From Ligula intestinalis (lineage: Eukaryota; Platyhelminthes; Cestoda; Diphyllobothriidea; Diphyllobothriidae): a DNA stretch of 64,000 bases. Positions 1-12,144 of the stretch are shown here, in pieces (position 1 is the stretch's first letter; the number at the start of each line of letters is the position of its first letter). The translations under genes were made by a program, and so were the position numbers. The DNA lies in NCBI GenBank assembly GCA_036362985.1, contig JAYGXS010000004.1, positions 30,515,818 to 30,579,817 of the forward strand. The letters run 5' to 3'. Below the pieces are notes generated by a model. That model saw only the letters and a program-made list of their open reading frames with translations, was not told the origin of the DNA and ran no database searches.

Positions 1-566
1 TTGATATAAGTCGAAGACAAATAGGACCGCCAAAAACAGTTCTATGGATAATTCATTTTACAAACCCACTTAAGTAATCTTTCAGACACCATTAACACAT
101 TTCAGCATTTTGGTTGAAATTTCATGAAGTGACAAATCTACTAGAAATCACTGCTTTTCGTTATGGGCTTGAACTTTAAAACCAATTCACCAGGGAGCTC
201 TAGATTCAGGGGATGCTGGTTTGCGCAGGTATTCCAGTCTCCTCCAGTGACCACGTCGCGTTGAAGTAACCACATCTTGCGAGTTGGCACGTTGCCCTCC
301 CGACTGCTGCTGTTGCTGCTGAATGTCTAACCATCCACGTTCGAAACAATCTTCATGTTTCGCCGGCACAGTCTTTGTCTGCGTATTTGTATGCCTAATC
401 TTTAGGGCTCTAAGCACGTAGGTTGACTCAGCCCCATTAAATGTACGCTTCCACCTTGAAATGCCTAGTAAGTGCCTCTTATGTGTGTGGCTAGGACAAT
501 TTAGGCTCTTCCATAGTCGACAGTTCGACCACTGATTCCGATACTGTCCATCATTTGCTCTACAGT
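1..566. other. no recognised feature
   Basis: I see no gene, RNA or repeat that I can name here. The one short minus-strand reading frame has a glutamine run from a CTG-type microsatellite (about 305-325) and no recognisable domain. Confidence 0.5.
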
Positions 567-886
567 CCGACGATGCAGGGACGATGACTTACGCCTGGAT
601 TAATTTTAGGTGATAGTAGACTTGCGTTGCATTTACCGCACTCTCACTCTCTCTTCCCGCCTGTGCTCGGTGTCAAGACGGAGCCAAGAAGATGGGAGAC
701 GGGATTGGGCGCAGGCAGCCGATGCCGCCACCACGCGGAGTGGGGGCGCCACGAAAGCCACGGGTGGCTGGTGCGACGTGAGCCTGCATCTACGCGTGCC
801 TGCTACCAATGCCTCCCCCTCCCCCCGGCCATGATCGACATTTCCTATGGGAGTGTAAGCCTCACAATGTCTACCAAGTCCCAATC
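567..886 (+). repeat. GC-rich dispersed repeat, copy 1 of a direct pair
   Basis: This block is repeated with divergence at 1009-1259. Shared landmarks are the stretch around TTGCGTTGCATYTRCCGCAC, an AAGAAG core, an ACGCGTGCC stretch and a closing GTAAGCC block. Reverse-strand relatives occur at 20.4-21.6 kb, where the TCTTCTTG core reads in the opposite direction. It has no coding capacity and the family is not identified. Confidence 0.6.
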
Positions 887-1008
887 TAGCCGCCGTGTTG
901 GTCCGGCGCATCTTTCGCCCGGCCCGTTTAGCGGACAAACGTCGTTCGTCACGTTGAATACACACGATAGCTCGATCATCAGTTCAAAGGATATCAACCA
1001 TGTGCTCC

Positions 1009-1259
1009 ACGGCAGGATGGTGCAAGGGCGGTGACTGACGCGTGAATTAATTGTAAGAGATGGTAGAGTTGCGTTGCATCTGCCGCACGCTCTCTTCCCA
1101 CGCCAGCCCGAGCCAAATTTCAAGAAGACCGGAGGCGGGATCATGCACAGGTGGCTGGCGTGGCGCGAGCCTGCACCTACGCGTGCCTTCACGCCTCCCC
1201 CCATGTGCGGCGTTTGATATGGCAACGTAAGCCAAATAATGCCTGTCAAGCCCTGAACT
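1009..1259 (+). repeat. GC-rich dispersed repeat, copy 2 of a direct pair
   Basis: This is the second member of the direct pair that starts near 567. The segment around 1130-1180, which reads CAAGAAGACCGGAGG and then CACAGGTGGCTGG, is the reverse complement of sequence near 20835-20880. The family therefore exists in both orientations in this window. Confidence 0.6.
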
Positions 1260-1312
1260 GGCCCCCAAGGTTTTAACAAGGGACTGTTCATATTACACTT
1301 CCATACCGATAC

Positions 1313-1924
1313 TGTTATAAACTTGTGTTTTCCTGTGTCAAAACCGGTTATGTCCCCCAGTTACGTGTTAGGAGGAGAAGGCAGACAGGATAGCAGATAA
1401 TACTTTTCTGTCATAGTTCCTGTCTGTACATCAACTTTGTCTTCTGTGTGTCCGGCAGCTTGTCCTAAGTCCGTCAGCAGCGGCCTCCTGTCGTCGGTGT
1501 CTCGGCAGCAGAATCTCGTCTAGAGCAAGAGAGTCCCGAGTCCCAGCAACAGAATGCCGTGTCGCTAGCAGCAGAGTCTCCTGTCTCCAGCAGCAGATTA
1601 CCCTCTCCAGTGGTGGCAGCGTATTTAAAGACCAACGGCCTTTGTTCCTTACTGGCCCCTCTGCAGGCAGCCATCGTGGGGTGTCCTCAGGATGACACGT
1701 CGCGCCCTCAGTAACGCGCGCATGTGCATGCCTCCTTTCGTGGCCCCTTGTCATGCGTCACCTCAGAATCTGGCCGGCAGCTATCCTTGCGTCCTCGCGT
1801 GTCGGCCCTTAAAAGTCACGCGTCTTCACCTGTTCTGCCTTCGCCCGCTGGCCTGTCACTTCCTTTGTTGTCTTGCCCTCAGGACGGCCAGAGTGATGGC
1901 TCGCGTGCTGGGCCGTCCTAAAAA
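1313..1924 (+). mobile_element. decayed solo LTR-like copy (family C)
   Basis: The copy is about 610 bp, begins TGTTATAAACTT and ends near GGCCGTCCTAAAA. It aligns along its length with copies at 5369-5935 and 53999-54572. Shared marks are TTAT(G/A)TCCCCCAG near the start, GAGAAGRCAGACAG, several GGCAGCAGAGT units, GACCTCAG motifs, and the terminal GGGCCGTCCTAA. The 53999 copy has a perfect target duplication, which identifies the family as LTRs; no such duplication is visible here. No internal coding region lies next to it. Confidence 0.6.
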
Positions 1925-2510
1925 CTTTGTTATTAGTGCTATTTGTAGGTTTACTTGATAAAACAAGCAGTCTTATCATTGGTGTATCATTTCTACCAGT
2001 AGTATTCTGGTTATCGTAATCTTAACCTATTACTAATATCCCTATTGACATAATCTGCGAGCACTTCAGGATCTTCACTTTAGTGAGCGAACTAGCATAT
2101 GGGAGGGGACTGCTAAATGAGGTAAGATTTAGGGCTTTAAACGAAAGGCTTTAAACTTGACATAGCAGTTCACTTGTCCTGGGGAGGCCACGTCAGGGTT
2201 TTCTCGCTCTGGAGCCAGTGAGCCGGGGATTCTCCTTTGGGCCTTATCACTGGGACAAATAAACAGATGCCCACCAAACTTCACCCGGGTGGAAACTCCC
2301 TGACGCAGCATTGCGGTATTCCCAGCCTCCCTTTTCCCTCTCGACACGGGAATCGTTATCAAAATTTCCCAGCATCCCTCTCCTACCCCTCAAACATGCG
2401 TTGCATCCTTTCTCACGCCCCGCTGTGAAGACATGCGGGTGGACGGGTGAGAAGAGAGTGGTGTCGAGGTGACTGAGCGGCCCTCATGGTGTAGTAGTAG
2501 TACGTGAGAG
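1925..2510. other. no recognised feature
   Basis: This gap lies between two LTR-like copies. I see no exon, RNA gene or named repeat. Confidence 0.45.
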
Positions 2511-2996
2511 TGTAGTGGCCACTAGTGGCAGCTGTGGGACCTCGTGGTTGTAAACTCATCGTGCTGTCGCCGACAAGGTTGCAGTCGCGGTGACTGTCTT
2601 TAACACGCGCTACTGTGTGAACGACCGCACCCTGTCCACGTCTCGCTCAATGTCCCGCGTGACCCACTAGCACGTGAAGTCGCGGCTGCATCCACGCCAG
2701 TGCGTAACCTCTCCCGGTCTGACCGATTACCATCAAGGCTGACTAAAACAAAACTGTTTTCGGTGGCCGCTCGAATTTCTGCCGTCAGACACCACTTCAG
2801 ACACTGCCCCGTTCGGGTGCTAACCTGCACTCACCCGAGTCAACTCTCCTCCTGCCTATTTTTTCATACCCTTTGGTACAGAATAAACGCTTTCTACCAA
2901 TCTGACTTTCCCATTACTTCTCTCTCCTAAGGAACCGGACCCGGAAGATCTAAGTTCCCTGGGTTAACCTTCTTAGCCTTAACATCAATCCGATAC
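2511..2996 (-). mobile_element. decayed LTR-like copy (family B), minus orientation
   Basis: Read on the minus strand, this matches the family B LTR-like repeat (best copy 14035-14502). The plus strand starts TGTAGTGGCC, the reverse of the family's GCCACTACA end. At 2878-2990 it carries the reversed block with CAGAATAAAC, TTCTCTCCTAAGGAACCGG and GGGTTAACC. Length is about 486 bp against about 468 bp for the best copy. It is decayed and has no internal region. Confidence 0.5.
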
Positions 2997-4394
2997 GAGT
3001 ATCTCCAATTCCCATCGCGAAGATGGCCATTTATATTAGTGTATATGTGTGCCTAACACTTATGGCGCGAATAGAATACTGGTCCAGCAGATCTTTTCAC
3101 ACGAACATACTTGTCATTCCCGGCTCAACCAGTTTGAAATTCTTCACGTCCTCTCTCCAACGAAAATCCTCTTCGACCTTCATATGATTGTTTTCCTCTT
3201 TCGAAAGCTTTCCCCCTTCCTCGGAACCGCGTACCCGTACCCCCGTCCTCCAACAATGCTTCCACTCTCCCTCTTTTGACCTTTTGCTTCCAGACGAATG
3301 CACACTGGTGCAAAACCAGCCTTCCGGTGAAGTAGTACTTAAATACTGCCCCCGACTCCCGTTCGGCTCCCTTGCTTTTAATAATTTCTTCCCATAATTT
3401 TGTGAGCCTCCGGCTGCCTTAACAGACAATTGTTTCGACTAGCCAAGATGAAGACCCGTAAAGGGACTTTTTGACGGAGAGCCAGTTGTCTGCTCCTTCC
3501 CCTTCCTGATCCAGTAAGCCACGATTGCTTCGAGAACCACTAAGATCGCCACCCACCTTGCTGACGCAGTATTGTCTCTGTACACGAACTCCCTCCCCCC
3601 CCCTTCGCACTGGCGTTTCAGACCAGGTTCGATACCACATGAATTGCCTCCTGAGATCCAATAAAAGCGAGACCGGTTTCGCCCTGCGTGGTGGTTGAAC
3701 TTGTGTTGTCCCCTTGTATAGAGCCAGGCGATTTGGCCGACTCCCTTCACTCTTGACTTTGTGCGTTCATTGTTGATTACCGTACGCGTGACTGTTGGAT
3801 ACAGCGTCAAAGAAGTCAAGAAAGACGAAACAGTACTTTTACACAAAAGGATCGGCCTTCAGCAATATATTGTAGACTCGGAAGTCTTTTATGTTCGAAG
3901 AAAATAAGACCAGAGACCAACTTAATTCGAAGTGACTTCCCCGCCGGTTGCCAAAACCTTAAAGTGACACAGCCACACCCCGTCTGCTTTTTCTTGTTTT
4001 GTTGTCTTAAGCAGACAACCAAGTCTTCGATAATTTCACTGTGCACAGTGCAATGTTTTTTTTAACTGTGCACATACTGTCCACGCGGCAAGCCGTATGT
4101 GTCGTCATGCAAGGTCCACTTCTGGCCCCACCCACTCACACGAGCGAAATGTAAAAAAAAATTGGCAATACGCGCAAACGTGCTTACGTATCTTCTGCCA
4201 GCAACAAATAGCATCAAAGGTGGATTCCAAAATTTCATCCTTTAAGGGTCGAGAAGGCCGGAAGAGCAATATTCGTTGCTGAGAGCGAACTATACCTGGG
4301 CTTGCCTACAGTCTGCCTACTAAAAGAGAAACGAAGTGAAATGAAATGCCGAGAGAGGGATGCAGAAAAATGTTTCTGGCCGCGGAAATCGTAA
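2997..4394. other. no recognised feature
   Basis: Two overlapping minus-strand frames of 110 and 135 codons (3097-3429 and 3439-3846) have no motif I recognise and look like chance frames. There is a C-run near 3593-3603 and a T-run near 4053-4060. Confidence 0.45.
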
Positions 4395-4545
4395 TGTATA
4401 TTTATCGCAGGGGGTTAAGAGAGTCTAACCGTGCAACTGCGATCTTCAGACCATGGTTACTTAGTGCTGAGGAGAAGTCTTGAAAGGCCAGAGTTTATTG
4501 TGTACACAACGGAAGAGGAGAATAGATTGACTTGGGAGCGATACG
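4395..4545 (+). repeat. family B LTR fragment (5' part)
   Basis: The stretch TTTATCGCAGGGGGTTAAG, followed by CTGCGATCTTC, GAGGAGAAG and GGCCAGAGTTTATTGTGTAC, matches the first 150 bp of the family B repeat seen at 6369, 7150 and 14035. Homology fades after about 4545. Confidence 0.5.
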
Positions 4546-5368
4546 TCCAATCAGTAGGTTGACCAGGTCCCAAGTGAGGTCTTACAGTAGTCGGGCCAGA
4601 GGACAGATAGAGGGAGATCTTTCATTGGGTAGGTCGGCCTGGAGATTTTGGGCAAAGAGGCAACTTGCGTCGTGCATGCGTGCAAGCTCTTCATTCGTCA
4701 CCTCATAGATGCGAGAACTATGATTGGCTGATCGAGACGTCGAGAAAGCTCATCGGTGAGCGTTTGGGAAAGTGCACTTCGACGCGAGCTAGTCAGGCAG
4801 GCACGACCCGCTACATATTCTCTAATATAGCGGAATGGGCGAACGCAGGGTAGTTCAAGGCATATACTACGACTGGAAAATTTAGATTCCCTATTATCCG
4901 CATTAAATGCCATTTAAAAAAGTGGGTCACTGGCCTACTTACCGGCAGACCAATCATCCCAACAAAAGTGAAGAAAACGTCCTCTGTTGCGAAAAAGTCA
5001 CTGCTTTCAAAGCTATCGAGATAAAACTAAGCAGACAAATGAGTATACAACACCTTCAAAAGTCCCGCCATCCGTCGGAATCCTATTCAATTGTAGAAAA
5101 TTCAGTGTCCAGTTGGAGACATTCCTAATAGTTACCTCAGCCAAAAACATACTGTGGATGCAGAAACTATCGTAGCGTATTGTAAAACTCTTCTAGCGCA
5201 GTACAGCTCTTCTACCACCATTTTCTTACCTGACTTGTGAGTTGGAGGACCCTTATTCTTGTCGATGCAACCACTTGCGACAATTGTGCTCTAGCACAAG
5301 CAAATCAGTTCAGATAACGGAGGGGACATCGCTCAGCATCGACAGACGTAATAAGCGGTAAGGATAGC
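4546..5368. other. no recognised feature
   Basis: I see no gene or named repeat in this stretch. Confidence 0.45.
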
Positions 5369-5935
5369 TGTTATAACCTTGTATGTGCATGCGTCAACAC
5401 TGGTTATATCCCCCAGTTACGTGTTAGGAAGAGAAGACAGACAGAATAAGAGACAATAGTTTTCAATAACTGTTTCTTCTTGTACATCAACCATATCTTC
5501 TGTGTGTCCGTCAGCAGCGTGTCTTCTGTCGCCGGTCTCGTCTCGGCAGCAGAGTCCCGTGTTGCTGACAGCAGAATCTCGTGCCTCTAGCAGCAAAGTG
5601 CCCTTCTGTTCGCAGCCTCACTATCTGAGGGCCAGCCATCTTTTTCCCTCTTGATTCCTCTGCTAATGCCCCATGAGAGCAGCCATTGTGCGGCGACCTC
5701 AGTGTGGCACTTGGTGCGCGCGCTTTGCCCCTGACCAGGCGTGACCTCAGCATAACAGACCCCGGCCGGCGGCAGTCTCACGTGCGCGTAACTCCTTTGC
5801 ATCCTCGCGTGGTGGCCGCCCTTGTAGGTCGCGAGTAACATGTTCCTTTATGTGATGACACTATCGCGTGTTCTCTCTTTGTTATCCCTACTCGAGGACG
5901 GCACGTGTTGAATCCTGTTCTGTGTCGTCCTAAAA
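5369..5935 (+). mobile_element. decayed solo LTR-like copy (family C)
   Basis: It starts TGTTATAACCTTGT and then reads GGTTATATCCCCCAGTTACG; it ends near GTCGTCCTAAAAA. It aligns along its length with 1313-1924 and 53999-54572. This copy and the 1313 copy both carry about 34 extra bases between the first TGTTAT and TCCCCCAG that the 53999 copy lacks. No target duplication or internal coding region is visible. Confidence 0.6.
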
Positions 5936-6368
5936 ATATATTTTTCTTCCGCTAGTAAAGATAGCAATTCTATTGATACATGTAGGTAAGCAAGAACCAG
6001 ATGATGCAACAAATGAGCTTCTAGTTTATTGTAAATATATTTTTCGTCCTTCTACCTTTATATCTAATATGTAGATAGGATCATTTTGCTTGCTTTTCTG
6101 AAGTTGTAACAACTGCTTTGTAGTACACTAAATGGTTATTTTTATTTGCTGTCGCTAAATGCAAAAGAGATACTTTCTACACCACTAGCGTTGGTGTATT
6201 AGAGAAAACTCGTTTTACATGACACTGTGGTAATACTTATAAACTATTCTTGATTAATTAACTATTGCAGAAACCGATGCTTCCATCGTTGAGACCATGT
6301 AAACTCAAATCCAGCCTGTTTCAATTTTGATCGAACTTTTTCATCACGCGTAGGTCTGGTCGGTCACT
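5936..6368. other. AT-rich stretch, no recognised feature
   Basis: This is AT-rich sequence with many T and A runs and no coding capacity. I see nothing to annotate. Confidence 0.45.
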
Positions 6369-6767
6369 GATGAATCTATCGCAGGGAATTAAGTGCGTTA
6401 AACCCTGGCAAAAGTGATCTTCCCCGTCCACGTTTCTTAGGGGATGAAAAGTTTTGGGAAAGCCAGAGTGTTAGGAATAGTGTATTCTGCACAGAAGGGT
6501 AAGAGAACAGATGGTTGGAGGTTTGACTTCAGATGACGGCAGTCCAGCTGCGAGGGTGTCAATTCCGGAGTCACGGGAACGTCCGGAATGCCGGTGCATG
6601 CTTTTCTACGGCAGTCAATCATACGGCCAATGTCTAGACTACTGATCATGGCGCGAGCTTGAGATGGGCAAAATCTGGCGCGGGCACGCGGGCTGTGCAG
6701 GCCAAAGGTGACGTGTCAGCGGCTGATCTTGTGTTCCAAGTGGCTGCTAGAAGCCACTACAAATCCG
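6369..6767 (+). mobile_element. decayed LTR-like copy (family B)
   Basis: It begins near AATCTATCGCAGGG and passes through GATCTTCC, GGGAAAGCCAGAGTGTTAGG and TTCTGCACAGAAGGG. It ends TAGAAGCCACTACAAA, matching the family B terminus GCCACTACA. It is about 400 bp, shorter than the copy at 14035, and has no internal region. Confidence 0.55.
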
Positions 6768-7149
6768 CCACTCTGAGACCGCCAAACCAATGCTTACAGT
6801 ACAGACATCCAGCACACACGGCTCATCAACCCAGCTCACGCAGACACCACAGGGGTTAAAGTTATCATATGTGTTCATCTATGACCGTGGAATTTACCGT
6901 AATCTTATCACACACATACAACTAATCTACCCAGAACATGCAGGCACTGCATGGCTCTAAGTGACCAGATGCGTATCGATGACCGCGGCTTTCACCCTTA
7001 TCTTATCAGGACGCCTTCTAGCACCAGAACCATAAACCCCACCACAATGGTCAGCGTCTTCACCAGTATAGCATCGAAAATTCACCAACCCCAGTCTTAT
7101 CCTCTCCTTACTGACACCACACCTTTGTCTTACGTATGGGCCTGGTCAG
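6768..7149. other. no recognised feature
   Basis: A short internal repeat may be present: ATGACCGYGG followed by CTTATCA occurs at about 6883 and about 6978. Nothing else is recognisable. Confidence 0.4.
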
Positions 7150-7627
7150 ACACTTGCATACCTATCGCGTGGCGTTTAGGCTAAGGGGGTTAACCCTAAG
7201 GTCTTCCAGGGCCGATTCCTCAGGAGAAGAGGGAAGTCATGGAAAGGCCATAGTGGTAGGGAGAATTTATTCCGCATGGAGGGGTTGAAGAATAAGAAGG
7301 AGGAAATTTGAATCGGACGGGTGTAGGTCTGCACCCGATCAGAACAGTGTCCAAAGTGATGTCTGGAGGCAGACACCGCTTTGATATCTGTGTTTAAACG
7401 GATTGAGGCCAACCTACTAATGAGGCTAGTCTACTAACGCGGGTATCTCATTGGACGGATTGAGGTCACGCCACTGTGGGTTGAGGCCAGGATGGGGAGG
7501 CAAGGTGCGCACGTTTGCGTCTTATGCGAGGCCCACCATAAACTGCCTTCGCGCGAGGTCCAATGTTCGGAGTGCCCTCGTATGTGGCGTCACGAGTTAG
7601 GAGGGCGTTGGGCTACAGAACAACTAC
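7150..7627 (+). mobile_element. decayed LTR-like copy (family B)
   Basis: It contains CTATCGCG, GGGGGTTAACCCTAAGG, GGAGAAGAGGGAAGTCATGG and GAATTTATTCCGCATGGAGG, then GTGGCGTCACGAGTTAGGAG and a degenerate ACAACTAC end. The layout and length, about 478 bp, match 14035-14502. A second partial copy of the first block starts at about 7750. Confidence 0.55.
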
Positions 7628-7749
7628 GAATACCTGGCGTCGAGACGGGCTTGCCAGTATTAGTGCCAGGAGCCCTAATATTCTCCGTAGCATCCGTTTC
7701 ATTTGCTCATACTATCCAAGGACATTCGGTCATCTGATGGCCATGTGAG

Positions 7750-7840
7750 ATTTTCAGGTCCGGTTCCTTGTGGGAAGAGAAGACGCTAGATGGTAAGAAT
7801 GGTTTGTTCTGTACAGAAGTAGTGAAAACTAAGTTAGATG
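7750..7840 (+). repeat. family B LTR fragment
   Basis: This is a short block with TTTTCAGGTCCGGTTCCTTG, GGGAAGAGAAG, and GGTTTGTTCTGTACAGAAG. It is homologous to the region about 60-150 bp into the family B repeat and is truncated on both sides. Confidence 0.45.
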
Positions 7841-9243
7841 AAGCTGACTGTCGGACGAGTTCACAACCACTCGGAAGAGGGGTGCGTCTGAAGTTTCCAA
7901 CAGTCATCACATAAGAAATGCAAGCACGTGACAGCATGCGTGGCACCGAAGATGGATAGCGCTACAGAGTCGCCACATAGCCGCCCGTTTGCACCTCAAA
8001 AAAGTCTTCGATATGACCACACCTCACAGCCCGTCATTGCACATCGCCTTACCTGCGTTCGCATGCCTCAAATTTGAACGCCCCCCACGCCTTACACTAC
8101 GCGCTACAACCGTAGCAAGCATACCTCTAGTCGGCAGCAGGCGTGTGATGCGTTTCGTCGTCGCTGACATGGCCGTCGCAACTTCACGTGTTAGAGCATG
8201 CAAACCTAACATTAATGGTGAGTATGCTCCTTGATGTGTCTTGGTGACCAAATCGTGTCTGGCACAGGTAGATGAGCTGTTCCAACTCCATCATTAACTG
8301 AGCCCAATCACACCACTAGACGGTAAATAAGCTTGAACGATTGGTGGAGTCATGAAAGAAAGGGTAAAATCGGCACTAGGAATACATCCTCACGCCATAC
8401 TAGCATGAGTTAGGTGTGCATGGTCCCTACAAAGAATTTGTCCTGGTTACCGACTGTTCAACCGTCGCTCTCGACGATGTCCACCACGAGTTTCAGCGGG
8501 CTGCCGAGAATCTATCCTACTCTCTAATAACTCCCGCACCTGAAACCGATTTCAAGAGAAAGTTGATAAGACCGAAGATAAGGGAGGATGTAGGCGGTGT
8601 GCGCGAAACACACTCTAACACGCGTCACAACAGTATCACCTCACTAGGTAGGCTCCTGCCTGGGAGCGCCATAAAGGCCACATTAAGAAGGGGTCATTGA
8701 GCCTGACACTCAGCCCGCAGTAAGCAATTCCGCACAACAAACACAGGCTGGACTGACTGCGATGTCGAAGTTATCTCGTCAGTTGACAAACCTCAAAGCC
8801 ACGGCTTTTAGCGACTGTGACAGTTTCAAGCCTATCAGCTTGATTTTAGTGAGGAAATAAATGCGCTGAGGGTCGACTTCACTTTCTCCCCCACCACTAG
8901 GAATAGGCCACAGCCTAGGCGATCGCCAGCCTGAGGTGGGATGGACTCAGTGCTAAAAAGGAAACTAAGCTGGAAGTGAACATTTGAGGGCAGGTTGTGC
9001 AAGGGAAGAGGAAGAAAATAAGAAGAGAGAGAGCGAGAGGAAGAAAGATAAGCGACAGAGAAGGAGAAGAACGGAAACAAGGACAAGAACACAGCTAGCC
9101 TTTCAGCGGAGAGTCTTCAAGGAGTGCTAAAGGTTTTCGAGGGAGAAACTTGTGTTGATGCTAAAAACCTAGGCTAAACGTGCAATTACTGTGATTATGA
9201 CTGTTGTTAATAGCACTATCAAAACTAATAACGAGAACAAAAC
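7841..9243. other. no recognised feature
   Basis: The open frames here, up to 94 codons at 8416-8700, have no recognisable motif. A purine-rich stretch at 9000-9090 gives a low-complexity minus-strand frame. Nothing supports a gene. Confidence 0.45.
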
Positions 9244-9468
9244 TGTTATGTATTCAAAACAGAAGGCAGTTTGTAGGCAGAAGGTTGTATAGGCAAAACA
9301 GAAGGGTGTCCGTCAGCAGGAGGTGTTCTGTAGGACATGTAAGGAGTTTTGTGCGTGAGTCATGTTAAGCAAGGGGATTTATGGTGGGGCTTCAACGTCA
9401 TTGGCTGAAAGGTAGCCAGTCAGAGTAGAGTAGGGCATCACACGCGTCCCGTGCGGGCCTACATAGCA
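9244..9468 (-). repeat. 3' LTR of the 9.2-13.8 kb gypsy element
   Basis: This 225-bp direct repeat is copied at 13599-13806. On the plus strand it starts TGTTATGTATTCAAAAC and ends CTACATAGCA, so its tips are near-inverted (TGTTATGTA and TACATAGCA). On the minus strand the sequence just before it, GAGGGTGGAGGAA, is purine-rich, as expected for a polypurine tract. This fixes the element on the minus strand. Confidence 0.85.
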
Positions 9469-9655
9469 TTCCTCCACCCTCAAGTTAACAGCATCTGAAA
9501 GGGGGAGAATACCGTTAATATAAAAATGAAGAGTTAACAATTGTTATAATGGATCTCGCCCTAAAAACGTTGGACTGGTTTGCAGATTCGTGTCGACCTT
9601 CTCAGGGCGGTATTTTCGACTTCTGCACCGTTTTTTAAGGCCGATGGCTCCTCGG

Positions 9656-10843
9656 TCAGGATACTAGTGCTGGCGTAGGTCGTAAAATGATGGGGAACAT
9701 ACTCCTCGACCGGTTGTGTTGTGTTCTGAATAGAAGTACCTCTTCTGAGTTCCGGTCGTGGAAATCAACATCAGGAGTTACTGGCGGTTCGAACTTCTCG
9801 AATTCTTCACTATCCGTGTCCGTGCGGCTGCGAATTTGATCCAGACGTCGGCGCACAATTCTTCCATCTTCTAACGCTAATTCTACTATTTGTCCCTCGT
9901 TTCTTTGAGCTACTGCCGGATACCAGTTCGATTCGTATTGTAGTCGTGTGTAGACGCTTTCGTTTGGCCCAAATATTCGCGGTTGAGTGTGTACATCATA
10001 TCGCTCTTTCATCCTTATCTGTTTTTCGATTACTTTATCTTGCAGCGAAGCGTTCAGTAGATCGAGGCATGTGCGCAACTGCCGTTTGAACATTAATTCT
10101 GCAGGTGAGGAACTGGTTGAATCGTTTGTGGTTATGCGGTAGCTAAACAAAAAGCGCGCAAACTTCGTAGATAAGTCCGCTTGTGTCTGTTTGGCTAGTC
10201 CGTGTTTTACTGTCTGAACTGCGCGCTCTGCAAGGCCATTTGAAGCCACATGGTATGGGGCATTGGTTTAATGCCTGATTCCGTTTCCCTCCATGAATTC
10301 TTTAAATTCGGTGCTAATAAAGACTGGTCCATTTTCTGAAATGACCATTTCGGGTATTCCAAAAGTAGAAAAAACAGATCGTAATTTGTTGATTATAGTA
10401 ATTGAGGAACAAGAGTTCCCGGTCGGAATGGCCTCAATCCATTTAGTGTGAGCGTCGACCACCACCAAGACCATATGTCCTTGGAATGGTCCAAAATAAT
10501 CGATGTGTACCCTCTTCCAGGGTGAATCTGGCCAGGTCCAAGGCCTTAGAGGTACCTTCGGCGGTGCTTTCTGTGTTATTTGACACACATGACATGCTTT
10601 TACCATATTTTCAATATGTGCATCAATTTTGGGCCACCAAACATAGCTTCGGGCGAGAGCTTTCATTCGGACTGTACCAGGATGAGCATTGTGTAGGTCT
10701 TTGAGGATGACCTGCCTGCCTTGCAGTGGTACTACTACACGATTGCCCCATAGTATGCATCCGTCTTGGAGACTCAATTCGTTTTGGAGGCTGTAGAATG
10801 GCTGAAAATCAGGAGAGGCCGAGGGCGGCCAGCCAGATTGCAA
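9656..10843 (-). pseudogene. gypsy integrase (C-terminal part of pol), disrupted
   Basis: Read leftward from 10843, this encodes the end of the RNase H/integrase linker. The integrase zinc domain follows, with HNAHPG and a later CHVCQ pair. The catalytic core comes next: IDYFGPFQGH holds the first Asp, and NGLAERAVQTVK holds the Glu. The second position, normally an Asp in a SDNG-type motif, reads ISENGP, so Glu replaces the expected Asp. A single TAA (10268-10270) interrupts the frame just before the last catalytic block, and reading resumes in the same frame. The tail has the basic and proline-rich sequence usual after the core. Family function is insertion of cDNA; this copy is inactive. 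Confidence 0.88.
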
Positions 10844-10881
10844 GTACTTTTTTATCCGACTAAAAGGGGGTCTCTCGATGT

Positions 10882-12099
10882 CTACTGTTTAATATATTGA
10901 CAGGTCACCGGTGCGCTGTCTAAGTTCTGCAATAGATTCACGGTCTCAAGAACAGGTGCTCCGTTAACACCGTCGTCTACAATAGGAAGCCTACTCAAGG
11001 CGTCCGCTTCTACGTTTGTACTGCCTGTAACGTATTTCAGTGTATATGCGTAAGCGGAAAGTGTGAGTACCCAACGTTGCATTCTCGGTGAGGAAATTTG
11101 TTGTATTCCTCGCTTTTCACCCAAAAGACCTAAGAGGGTTTTGTGATCAGTGGTAATCTCGAAGAGTCGGCCAAAGAGGTACAAATAGAAGCGTTTTAGG
11201 CCAAACATTATTGCTAAGACCTCCTTACCTAGTTGCGAATAATTTGTTTCCGCCTGTGACATAGTTCTTGATGCAAAGGCAATCGGCAGCTCCGCACCAG
11301 AAGGCATTCGGTGCATGAGGACTGAACCCAGGCCGGAAGGAGACGCATCACATTTCATTATAATAGGCTTTTCGGGGCCGTAATGAATCAGGAAAGAGGA
11401 TAAAGTAAGAGCGGTCTTTGCCTTTTCAAAAGCACGTTGTTCGATCTCCCACCAATTCCAGCAACGATTTTTTTCAAGTAATCGATAAAGGGGTTTCAAA
11501 AGTGTAGCAGACTGATTTATAAAGCGACTAAAATGGGTAACCAACCCTAGAAATGAACGCAATTGACTGACATTGATGAGACATGGTGCCGTCTTCAAGG
11601 CTTTGAGCTTATGGTCAAGTGGATGGAGGCCACTTTTATCCACCTTAAAACCGAGGTATTCCACTGAATCAGCCAAGAAAGTGCACTTATCTCTCCTGAG
11701 TTTGAAACCTGCGTCTTGTAGACGTGTTAACACTACATTTAGAGTATCCAGATGACTATTTTCGGACGGGCCGGCGATTAATATATCATTGAGATATGCG
11801 CAAACGTGAGGTATGTCCTTCACGAAGTTTTCCATCAAGCATTGAAATAAACCAGGGGCAGAACTTACTCCAAAGGGTAGTCTTTTGTATCGAAATAATC
11901 CCCGGTGCGTATTGATGGTGGTAGCGTCTCGGGATTCCGTATTGAGGACGACCTGGTTGTAAGCGTGCTTCAAGTCCAAAGTTGTAAATTGTTCACCGCC
12001 TGAAAGTGATGCATACAGGTCCTCGATGCGTGGGAGAGGATAAGGAGTTACTTTGGTAGCTGAGTTGATAGTCAGCTTGTAGTCCCCACAAATTTGCAC
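10882..12099 (-). pseudogene. gypsy reverse transcriptase and RNase H, disrupted
   Basis: This frame of about 405 codons covers the RT palm and fingers and the RNase H. The catalytic box at 11785-11796 reads YLND instead of the family's YLDD, so an invariant metal-binding Asp is Asn. The RNase H part has the expected KCDASPSGLG, with a DHK motif and EADALSR further on. Upstream it is in frame with the protease reading frame across one TGA (12145-12147). Downstream a one-base shift near 10885 separates it from integrase. The predicted product would be catalytically dead even if read through. Confidence 0.9.
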
Positions 12100-12144
12100 G
12101 GAACCGTCGGATTTAGTAACAGGAACTATGGGGGCTGCCCATTT

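Noticed and set aside
3097..3846. Minus-strand frames of 110 and 135 codons as a small gene
   Set aside because: No domain, no splice context, and odd composition. They look like chance open frames in GC-rich sequence.
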